Shown here: positions 13,140-22,774 of the stretch, in pieces
Position numbering within the stretch: the first letter of the stretch is position 1
Layout: each line of letters opens with the position of its first letter
From: Xylocopa sonorina
Lineage: Eukaryota > Arthropoda > Insecta > Hymenoptera > Apidae
Length of the DNA: 64,000 nt
Assembly (NCBI RefSeq): GCF_050948175.1
Contig: NW_027490263.1
Location: 248,001-312,000, forward strand
Direction: 5' to 3'
Notes under the pieces: generated by a model
What the model saw: the letters and a program-made list of their open reading frames with translations, nothing else
What the model was told of the DNA's origin: nothing
Databases searched by the model: none
Position numbers and translations under genes: made by a program

Positions 13140-14394
13140 CTTCAAAAGAATGTAAATGCGACACTTCCTTGCTAGGAAGTAGCGTTTGCAGATGTCTACG
13201 TATCGTAGGAATAGAGATCTAATGCATCTTAAAACGAGATGTCGCATCTCGTTTCTCTGTTTCATGATAGGATATAATATTCATTGCGAAGTGTCATTTA
13301 TACCTCGTATTCACTTCAAAAGAATGTAAATGCGACACATCCTTCCTAGGAAATAGCGTTGGCAGATGTCTGCGTAACGTAGCAATCGAGTTCTAATACT
13401 TCATAAAACGCGATATCGCATCTCATTTCTATGTCTCATGATGAGACATAATATCCATTGCGAAATGTGATGTATACCTCGTATTCGCTTCAAAAGAATG
13501 TAAACGCGACACTTCCTTGCTAGGAATTAACGTTTCCAGATGTCTACGTATCGAAACAATAGAGTTCTAGCGCTTCTTAAAACGCGATGCCGCATCTCAT
13601 TTCTATGTTTCATGATAAGATATAATATTCATTGCGAAGTGTCATGTATGCCTCGCATTCACTTCAAAAGAATGTAAATTCGACACTTCCTTGCTAGGAA
13701 ATAGCGTCTCCAGATATCTACGCATCGTAGCAATAGATTTCTAATGCTTCTTAAAACGGGATATCGAATCTCATTCCTATGTTTCATGACAAGAAATAAT
13801 ATTCATTGCGAAGTGTCATGTGTTCCTCGTATTCACTTCAAAGGAATGTAAATGCGACACTTCCTTGCTAGGAAGTAGCGATTCCAGATGTCTACGTATC
13901 GAAACAGTAGTGTTCTAATGTTTCTTAAAACGAGATGTCGCATCTCATTTCTCTGTTTCATGATAAGATATAATATTCGTTGCGAAGTGTAATGTATACC
14001 TCGTATTCACTTCAAAAGAATGTAAATGCGACACTTCCTTGCTAGGAAATAGCGTTTGCAGATGTCTACGTATCGTAGCAATAGGGATCTAGTGCTTCTT
14101 AAAACGAGATGTCACATCTCATTTCTCTGCTTCATGATAAGATATAATATTCATTGCGAAGTGTCATGTATACCTCGTATTCACTTCAAAAGAATGTAAA
14201 TGCGACACTTCCTTGCTAGGAAGTAGCGTTTGCAGATGTCTACGTATCGTAGGAATAGAGATCTAATGCATCTTAAAACGAGATGTCGCATCTCGTTTCT
14301 CTGTTTCATGATAAGATATAATATTCATTGCGAAGTGTCATGAATACCTCGTTTTCACTTCAAAAGAATGTAAATGCGACACTTCCTTACTAGG
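13140..14394 (-). repeat. Six-monomer (1044-bp) higher-order repeat in array B
   Basis: An unusual monomer carrying TAGGAATAGAGATC, then GCATCTTAAAACGAGATG and a CTCGTTTCTCTG variant, occurs at 13206 and again at 14250, exactly 1044 bp (6 x 174) apart. A second marker, ATGAGACATAATATCC, recurs at 13441 and 14659, offset 1218 bp (7 x 174). The exact limits of each block were judged by eye and may be off by tens of bases. Confidence 0.7.
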
Positions 14395-15899
14395 AAATAG
14401 TGACTGCAGATGTCTCCGTATCGAAGCAACAGAGTTCTAATGCTTCTTAATTCGCGATATCGCATCTCATTCCTATGTTTCATGATAAGGAACAATATTC
14501 ATTGCGAAGTGTCATGTATACCTCCTATTCACTTCAAAGGAATGTAAATTTGACGCGTCTTCGCTAGGAATTAGCGTTTCCAGACGTCAACTTATCGAAA
14601 CGATAGAGTTCTAATGCTTCTTAAAACGGGATGTCGCACCTCATTTCTATGTCTCATGATGAGACATAATATCCATTGCGAAATGTGATGTATACCTCGC
14701 ATTCACTTCAAAAGAATGTAACTGCGACACTTCCTTGCTAGCAAATAGCGTTTGCAGATGTCTACGTATCGTAGCAATAGAGTACTAATGCTTCTTAAAT
14801 CGCGATATCGCATTTCGCTTCTGCGCTTCGTGATAAGGTGTAATATTCAATGTGGAGTGTTATGGATTTCCCGCATGCACTTCATAAGAATGTAAATGCG
14901 ACACTTCCTTGCTAGGAATTAGCGTTTGTAGCTATCTACGTATCGAAGCGATGGAGTTCTAAAGCTTCTTAAAACAAGATATCGCATCTCATTTCTATGC
15001 TTCATGATAAGATATAATATTCATTGCGACGTGTCATGTATAATTCGTATTTGCTTCAAATGAATGTAAATGCGACTCTTGCTTGCTGGAAAATAACGAT
15101 TGCAGATGTCTACGTATCGAGGCAATAGATTTCTAATGCTCCTTAAGACGCGAAATCGCATCTCATTCCTATGTTTCATAATAAGGTATAATGTTCATTG
15201 CAAAGTGTCACTTATACATCGTACTCACTTCAAAGGAATGTAAATGCGTCACTTCCTTGCTAGGAAATAGCGTTTGCAGATGTCTCCGTATCGAGGCAAT
15301 AAAGTTCTAATGCTTCTTAAATCGCGATATCGCATCTCATTTCTATGTTTCTTGATAAGGTATAAAATTCATTTTGGAGTGTTATGTATACCCCGTATTC
15401 ATTTCAAACGAATGTAAATGCGGCACTTCCTTGCTAGGAAATAGCGTTTTCAGATGTCTTCGTAACGAAGCAATTGACTTCTGATGCTTCTTAAATCGCG
15501 ATATCGCACCTCATTTCTTATTTCGTGATAAGGTACAAGATTCATTGTGGTGTATTATGTATACCTCGTATTCACTTCAAAAGAATGTAAATGCGACACT
15601 TCCTTGCTAGGAATTTGCGTTTGTAGCCATCTACGTATCGTTGCAATAGAGTACTAATGCTTCTTAAATCGTGATATCGCATTTCGTTTCTATGTTTCGT
15701 GATAAGGTACAATATTCAATGTGGAGTGTTATGTATATCCCGTATTCACTCCATAAGAATGGAAATGCTACACTTCCTTGCTAGAAATTAGCGTTTGCAG
15801 CTATCTACGTATCGAAGCAATGGAGTTCTTGTGCTCCTTAAAACGCGATATCGCATCTCATTTCTATGTTTCATGATGAGATGTAATATTCAAAGCAAC

Positions 15900-17970
15900 A
15901 CGTTACGTTATCTTGTCTACACTTCAAATGAATGTAAATCCCACACTTCCTTGCTACGGAATATAGCTTGCAGATGTCTACGTGTCGGGGCAATCGAGTT
16001 GTAATGCTTCGTTAAACGCGATTTCGCAGATGATTTCTGTGAAAAATGACAAGATGTATTTGTATGTAACGCGTTCCGAAATAGCGCTTCTAGATGTCCA
16101 GATATCGAAGCATTAGAGTTCTAATGCTACATAAAGTGCGATATCGCATCTCATTTCTATGTCTCACAATGAGATGTACTGTTCATTGCAACAAGTTATG
16201 TATATCTCATCTAGACTTCAAAATAATGTAAATGCCACACTTCCTTGCTTCGGAGTAGCGTTTCTAGATGTCTACATATCGATGCAATAGATTTCTAATA
16301 CTTCATGTAGTGCTATATCGCATCTCATATCTATGTCTCATTGAAAATAATGTAAATACCGCACTTGCTTGCTACCGAACAGCGTTTCTAGCTATGTACG
16401 CATCGAGACCATAATGTTCTAATTCTTCAAAGAACGCGATATCGCATCTCATTTCTATGTCACTTGATCAGATGTAATCTCAATGCAACGCGTTATGTAT
16501 ATCTCGTCTACACTTCAAATGAAAGTGGATGCATCACTTCCTTGCTACGGAACAGTGTTTCTAGATGTCTACGAATCGAGGCAAAGGAGTTCTTATGTTT
16601 CATGGAACGCGATATACCATTTCACATCAAGAGTTCGAAGTGTGTATGTAGACTTTATTGATCTATAAATCAGACTATGCTTATCTGCTTCTACACTGCA
16701 AAACAATGTGATGCTACACTTCCTCGCAAGAGAATAGCGTTTCTAGATGTCAAAGTGTGAAAACAACAGGGTTCTGTTTCCTGATTCCGCGCGATGTCGC
16801 ATATCGTTTCATTGTTTCGCGTTAATATATAGTATTCAATGCAACGCGCTTTGTGTATCCGCATACAAAAAGAATATAAATCCCACACTTTCTTCCAACG
16901 AGATAGCGTTCCTAGGTATCTACGCGTAGAAGCAATAAAGTTCTATTACTTTATTCAGATCGATGTCGCATCTCATTTCAATGCCGCATGTTGAGATGTA
17001 ATATGCAATGAAATGCGTTACGTTTATCTGCTTCTACATGTCAACAGTATAAAAATCCTACATTATCTTGCCAGGAGGTAGCGCTTCTAAATGTGCTCGT
17101 ATTGAAGCAATAGATTTCTAATACTATATAAAACGCGATATCGCATTTGATATCAACAGTTCGAAGTATGTAAGTAGATAAGAATGCTCTACACATCTCG
17201 TTATGCTTGTCTGCATATACACGTCAAAAGACTGTGATTTCTACACTTCCTTGCAAGGCAATTGCGTTCTTAGATGTCTACTTTTCGAAGCAATAGAGTT
17301 CTATTGCTTCATTCAACATGATGTCGCAAGTCATTTCAATGATTCATGGTAAATTGCAATGTTCTATGCAATATGTTACATTTGTCTGCATCTAGACCTT
17401 AGAAGGATGTGAATCCTATACTTACTTGCAACAGAATATCGTTTCCAGAAATCTACGTGTCCAATAAGACATTTCTAATACTTCATGCAGCGCGATGACG
17501 CATCTCATTTACACGTTTCAAAGCAAAGAATCTGTAATCACATATCCATAACATTATGCTTAACTGTTAGAGGTTTTCAATAGAATGTGAACTATATAAT
17601 TCCATGCAACGGTATGGCGCTCCGTAGTGTCTGTCTGTTGATGATATCGAGCTAGAATTCTCCATGCAATGCGCTGGCGCATCCCATTTCATCGTTTCAA
17701 AGTAAGAATGCTGTAATCTCTTATGCATAGCTCTATGCTTATCTGCTTTAAAACTTCATAAGAATGTAAATTCTACAGCTCCATGCAACAGGATTGCCCT
17801 TCGTAGTGTCTACATGTCGAGACAATCGAGTACTAATGCATCATACAATGTCATGACTCATCTCATTTCAACGTTTCGAAATAAGTAAGCTGTAATCTTC
17901 TATGAAAAGCATTATAATTATCTGCTTCTACTCTACAAAAGAATGTGAATTCTATAGATCCAAGCAACAG
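15900..17970 (-). repeat. Degenerate edge of array B
   Basis: Monomers become progressively less like the consensus toward island 2. GCGATATCGC decays to forms such as GCGCTGGCGC (17671) and GTCATGACTC, and GTTTCATGATAAG is replaced by GTTTCAAAGTAAG. Unit length drifts: GATATCGC landmarks give a 120-bp unit (16024-16143) and a 126-bp unit (16318-16443), each missing about 50 bp around TAATATTCATTGCG. An edge-specific motif, CAA(G/C)AGTTCGAAGT, appears at 16628 and 17154. This gradient is expected at satellite array edges, where unequal exchange homogenises less. Confidence 0.85.
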
Positions 17971-17985
17971 GAGGGCAGGCCCTCC
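17970..17985. repeat. Hairpin at the array B / island 2 boundary
   Basis: GGAGGGC-AG-GCCCTCC, a perfect 7-bp GC-rich stem with a 2-nt loop, sits where the last degenerate monomer (TCCAAGCAACAG) gives way to non-satellite sequence. It may mark the end of an inserted element or a breakpoint hotspot, or be chance. Confidence 0.5.
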
Positions 17986-18217
17986 ACCATCCTACAGCCT
18001 ACCCTGATGCGGGCAAAGGATTCCCAGGGCCACTCAAACCGCGACCAACATCTATCTTATACTCTAACCGAGCTTGCCGGGGTCAGTGATATTGAATTAA
18101 GTTTTTCGATTTTTTTAGTTTCTCTCACGATATCGTCTATTTCGTTGTACCTTTCCCTTATAGTATGGTATATAATCTGTTGTTTGATATTTCTAGGATT
18201 TCCTCTTAATAAATGCA

Positions 18218-18526
18218 ATGCTTCCACATATTTTCTTTCTCTTTCTCTTTAGTTACATTGTTGTTATTTTATGCTTTTCACCCTCCACATTCCCTCTCTA
18301 CACCATCTCGGAACAGGCGTTATACGATTACTGTAGGAAGACGCCCCGGTCTCGTTACACCGAGATCGAGTGTTCTCTCTTGCATCCGTTGATTTATATA
18401 TGTTATATATTGGAGAATATTTCCTCTTGTCCTTTGTATATTTCGAATGAAATTACATTGACAGAAGTACGAGCTAGTTCTGCACGCCTATTTGAAACAA
18501 CATTAAATCACCTTGTTAAACAATAA
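18218..18526 (+). CDS. Weak hypothetical ORF, 102 codons, hydrophobic N-terminus
   Basis: An ATG-initiated frame of 102 residues. The first ~22 residues are hydrophobic (F, L, I and V rich) and could resemble a signal peptide or membrane segment, and four cysteines follow in the remainder. The hydrophobic part is encoded by a pyrimidine tract (18229-18252) that itself looks like a 3' splice-acceptor tract ending in CTTTAG, so the apparent signal peptide may be a composition artefact. An AATAAA lies just upstream at 18208-18213. No homologous family is recognised and no neighbouring gene gives context. Chance is the leading explanation. Confidence 0.12.
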   Translation: MLPHIFFLFLFSYIVVILCFSPSTFPLYTISEQALYDYCRKTPRSRYTEIECSLLHPLIYICYILENISSCPLYISNEITLTEVRASSARLFETTLNHLVKQ

Positions 18527-20619
18527 TATATTAAATGTGACTTGGACTTTTAAATTTGAATTTATAAACATCTACCAGGTAAATATGTTTTTCTTAATAT
18601 TCAGATCGTTATACATTCAGTGATTTATTGTGTGCTGTGATTTGATATATTAACTGCTTGATTATATTTTGCAATGAACTTTGCGTACCAAACATTGATT
18701 TTACTCCTGATGGGAGTGGATAGTTCTTCGTTTTATATTCTTATATCGCATTGATTATAAAAGTATATGATATCCTTTTTATGCAGTCATGTATAATTAT
18801 GTACATACAAATTCGCGATTAAGTAGCTATGTGTTCAAATTCAATTCCGAATAATGCACTAAAAAGCATCCCAGGTAACAAACGGCAAGATGGTAGCGAC
18901 ACCATGCCGGCACTATATTGCCACTTCCGAGGAGTGTCAACTGATTCGTAGTCATCTGTGACCGGATTCGTTAACTAAAATGCCAGAACGTGTTACCAGC
19001 ACGTTCTCGACAAGCGAATCGCGCAGCACCAGCACCATGGTGACACGCGTATCATCGCTCCATTCATGAATCTCCTCAGCAATGACGCAGGATCACATTT
19101 GGCAATGGGGAACCTGTGCTTTCATACAAATTAGAACCGTTAGATGTCAGTAGATGTTCAGCATTTGACTATTGATAGACATTTTGATGGTCGTTTTCCT
19201 ATATTTATAGTTATTGAGCGAGTCGTATATACTACTTTCAATCCATCATAGACTAAAAATATTATTTATAAAAGAAATATTACTTATAAAATAAAAATTC
19301 ATGCTGTTGCGTCCCTAACTTCGCCTTGTGTAATTTTTGAAATAATATGCTCTCATCGTATTTAATGTAACCCTCAACTGCATGAATTTGTAACAATAAA
19401 TTGAAGAAAATATATATAAAATAAGTGTATATATTTTTATGACAAAGTAATTATCGACTTTATGGAAAAAATCGCCCTATCGAGCTAGTTTATAGAAAAT
19501 AATAAAATCGAGTTCTTATATCTTTGTTTTGTGCCGGTGTATCTATATTGGAATCAAAATAAATAAATTGCCCAGTTTAGTCATTTTTCATATTTGCCTA
19601 TAATTTTTATGGAAACAGCTTCCCCATTAGTAAATGTCAGCCTACGCCACAACCACGCGTGTAGCTATGGTGAGCTGATAGTGTCATTGTCATGGCCGCG
19701 TAGACAGTGTGCTATATCTCGATGCTTTAATAGTGCCGTGATACGAATGCCGCCCCAGCACTAACAGTAAGCCATTTCGAAAGCTGAGTAGGAGCACTTT
19801 GTTAGCACAGTTTTGTCACGGAATTCGTTCCATCCGTTGTCATTGGCGTGCCAATCGCTGGCTGTTTGGGATATTGTAGTGCATGAGGCAGACTTGCTCC
19901 TTATCATCGTCAAGGAGATGGATTTTCACTCCCCCCTTTTTGAATTTTTTAAATTATTGTTTGGAATTTTTGCCGTTTCTGTATCTCTATGACCGCAATG
20001 TGGATTCAACTTATGTACGATTTTTTTGGTCTTCATCTTTTGTTACATGTAATATTATATATGTGATACACGTTTGCTATGTAATGCTCCGATTTGTAAG
20101 CCTCAGATACTTTCATTCTTTGGTAAAGCAACTTATTCGATTAATATATATTTATTAGACATAGATATAAACAATTAGAAAAATGTTATTAAAACGCTAT
20201 TAAATATGATGTTGGAATTATATATTTAAGGTCTGAAGATGTAGATGCAATTAATGTCCGATATTTTACGTGATCCAATCGACGTATCGAGTGAGGCTAT
20301 GAAATATAAAAATCTTTTACTATTCTTCGACCCCTTTACATGTTAAACGAATGATTAGTTCTGCAAGACAAGAAGCCTGAATTAGTGAGATATCTAGGAA
20401 CATAAGTAATTTGTAAGTAACACATCTTTTCTCTTCGAAATATTTGCCTTTGCATAGAATAGAACGTATAGATATAATTGCCTGTTTTGTACCCATTTCG
20501 GTCCAATTCTATTATAGCCTTTGAGCAGAAGTAATATTGATTAGAAAAACAAGATACTATAAGTAACTAATATACTATAAGTAATATAATAAACATCATA
20601 ATATTAAATTTAACTCTGT

Positions 20620-21060
20620 TCATCGTTGCCTTGTTGGACACATCCATAACAATATACAGGGTGGGGCAGTAATAATTATCACCTCAGACATCCACGAAAC
20701 TATAAGTTTCATAGAAGTTTTTGCTAATATAAAATTGCATAGTACAAAGGGCCCATCCGTTGATGAAAATAGTTTTTTTGTAAGTGGAGTTATGTTGGAC
20801 ATATGAAGGTTACCTTCATTTTTTAAAATGAATTGGTATGTCCATTCTTCCATAATACGATAGAGCATTTTAAAGCAAGTTTAACGATCTGTAACATGAA
20901 GGCATTGAAGGTTACAAAAAGTAAAGAATGGCGATAATACTCACGGCTTTGATAGTAAATGAAACATACGTATTGTAAATAGTGGTGGAAGGCGTAATAC
21001 TTACCGTTTACTTCACTGTGAATAAACACTTTTCGAAGGGCATTTCAATAGTTTGCAGCA
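20620..21060. mobile_element. Transposon-like fragment with CAGGGTGGGGCAG terminus-like motif
   Basis: TA followed by CAGGGTGGGGCAG occurs at 20655-20669. Similar (TA)CAGGGTG... sequences are common at the ends of Tc1/mariner-type and other insect elements with TA targets; that is family knowledge, recalled without a search. Two perfect inverted repeats follow: GAAACT-ATA-AGTTTC at 20696-20710 and ATGAAGGT-T-ACCTTCAT at 20803-20819. Two short minus-strand frames (82 and 68 codons) overlap the fragment but match nothing I recognise. I found no inverted copy of the terminus inside the island, so if real the element is one-ended or truncated. Confidence 0.35.
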
Positions 21061-21897
21061 TAAGTTAAACATGATAAGATTAGTATTGAAAAATCGGTTC
21101 GAATACGTTTGGTTAGGCTGTTCTTTGTGTCGTTCATTTTATAAGTACTGAGCTGCGGATTCCTGAGGACAGCTCACAATATTGTTGAACTATGGAAGAT
21201 TATCATTGTGAATTTGAATCAAAAGGTAATTAAATTCCATTAGATTGTAAACAGATCTCAATGTTTCATTTTAGATAGTAAGATTAAATACTCTTTACAA
21301 AACTACAAGAATGGATATATACCTTTCTGTTATTATTATTTCATAAAGAATTATAATTGCAATTATATAGTTCATTACGATAAAAAATATTTCTCAGAAA
21401 ATTCTAAATATTAAATAAAAGAATCAAGTAAAACATTTTTAATAATTACGAATATCAAAAATACTTGAACATTCCAATAGAAAGATGTCTAAACAGGAGC
21501 TAGAAAAGTCAAACATTCAATTTCAATTCCAGAATTCATCTATAAGAGGTAAAATGTTTCGAAAGCTTTAATTACAGTCTTTAATGCAAGCAGTTGGGCA
21601 GTATTTCAATTTTTAAGAAAATTGATGAAAGTCAACCATTTTGAAGTGGTCAGAATCTTTGTCGTTTGAGCAATAAGTGAATAACAAATAACTGCATGAA
21701 TTCCAGGCTTAAAAACTTATGGATTAAATCCTATGCAGACTCGTTTATGAGCGAGATACTAAATAATAATCCACACTAAGTAATCATTTTAAAACTTAAA
21801 CGATTACATCTCGCGAACTTTCAAAGATATCAGAAGCGTGAAAAGTATGTGGTTTATCAAAAACTCTTCTAAAAGAACGGACGAAGCCAATAGAAAT

Positions 21898-22050
21898 CTT
21901 TGTTGAAGTAAGCAAGTTCTAAAGTTCTAAGCAACTCGATGGCCCTTATCTGCCTATGTTTCAGAGCATGTAAGTTCTGAATTTCTATGAAATCCGATGG
22001 AAGTCCTCACTACTAACGTTTCAAAGTAAGTTCTCAAATTCTCAATTCTA
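21898..22050 (-). repeat. 60-bp degenerate tandem repeat, relic of the edge satellite
   Basis: Three degenerate copies start near 21898, 21958 and 22018, recognised by (T/G)TTT/GTTGAAGTAAG, GTTTCAGAGCATGTAAG and GTTTCAAAGTAAG, each followed by GTTCT. The third copy shares the 14-mer CGTTTCAAAGTAAG (22017-22030) with the degenerate edge of array B (17693-17706). Preceding bases are also alignable (ATGAAATCCGATGG against ATGCAATGCGCTGG). It is therefore probably a decayed fragment of the same satellite, in minus orientation, inside the island. Confidence 0.5.
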
Positions 22051-22247
22051 CGTTTAAAACTATGTGTGTTCTATATATCTATATAAAGTGATGGTTCCTA
22101 GTTGTGACGGAAACCTATATATAGTAAGTCAGGGAAGCTCGAAGGGGTTAATTATCTAAATGCTTTAAGGTGTAAAACGTACTTTAATCTAAAGCGATCT
22201 ATCGTTCCAAGGTATCCGCTCACGTACAACTTTTCATGGGCGCCAGC

Positions 22248-22550
22248 TGCTCAGAAAGTAGCAAAGGGATAGACTACACGACCCCGGGAACCCTGGGGCG
22301 GAACAACTCTTGAAACTTCGAAATGCTCCTCTTCTCGACTACGCCTAGCCAAGAACACACACTCAGGTCGCGAGATACTGAAGTCACGGCATGTTTATTT
22401 ATGGTCTCGACGTGGGTTTAACTAAGAAGGGCTACGGGAAACTACGCAACACGCCGCAAATTACCGGGTATCATAACTCGCTTCACGATATAAGATACAA
22501 TATACAATATGCGAAACAAGAAATGGGACGCTTTAGGGTATAAGCTCTCA
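22248..22550 (-). mobile_element. Candidate LTR of a Ty3/gypsy-like retrotransposon fragment
   Basis: Read on the minus strand, this ~300-bp interval can be framed as an LTR. It begins TGAGAGCTTATACC just after a purine-rich tract (GAAGAAGAAAACG, 22551-22563). It contains AATAAA (22394-22399) with GTGTGTGTTCTTGG about 40 nt downstream, and ends TTTCTGAGCA. Two bases later comes TGGCGCCCA (22237-22245), which resembles the first bases of a lysine-tRNA primer-binding site. These features were fitted by hand; the LTR limits are uncertain and no second copy is present in the window. Reverse transcriptase, integrase and protease are not recognisable, so at best it is a solo or truncated element. 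Confidence 0.35.
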
Positions 22551-22774
22551 CGTTTTCTTCTTCAGGTTCCTTGAATTCGCTGGTGGTCCTCGGGTCTCCT
22601 GCATTCTCCTCGGGGCTCCTTGGTGGAGTGGGCTGTAGGCTTCGGTATTGTTCGGGTCCATCGATCAGAGGATTTCGGCGATTTCCTCTTCTCGCCCCCT
22701 TGGGTGTCCCTGAGGGGATCCTCCTGATCATTTAAATTGCGTAGCGCCTCGCGCTCCGCGCTCCCATGGCCCAC
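22483..22774 (-). pseudogene. Short GC-rich frames beside the candidate LTR
   Basis: Two overlapping minus-strand frames (82 codons at 22483-22731 and 70 codons at 22562-22774) cover a GC-rich stretch. The longer is rich in P, E, R and T. Such composition, directly upstream of a possible polypurine tract, could be the tail of a retrotransposon polyprotein. No catalytic motif is visible and neither frame continues past the array edge. Treat it as an unrecognised, probably decayed fragment. Confidence 0.2.

Larger units (their letters stand above)
7677..17970 (-). repeat. Satellite array B: 174-bp tandem repeat, - orientation
   Basis: About 59 monomers of the same satellite, read as reverse complement: TTCCTTGCTAGGAAATAGCG, CTACGTATCGTAG, GCGATATCGCATCTC and GATATAATATTCATTGCG repeat every 174 bp. 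Most monomers are type 1 (CGTATTCACTTC on the + strand), with some type-2-like CGTCTACACTTC copies near 8-9 kb. Divergence rises from left to right, mildly to about 15.8 kb and then steeply to the edge at island 2. One 91-bp unit and two units of 120 and 126 bp interrupt the periodicity. Unbroken open frames of 60-90 codons here reflect the repeat only. Confidence 0.97.

Noticed and set aside
17902..18252. 116-codon + strand frame across the array B / island 2 border
   Set aside because: It starts in degenerate satellite and runs into unrelated island sequence, so it is a chance fusion.
19883..20158. 91-codon + strand frame in island 2
   Set aside because: Aromatic- and hydrophobic-rich translation of AT-rich DNA with no motif or supporting context.
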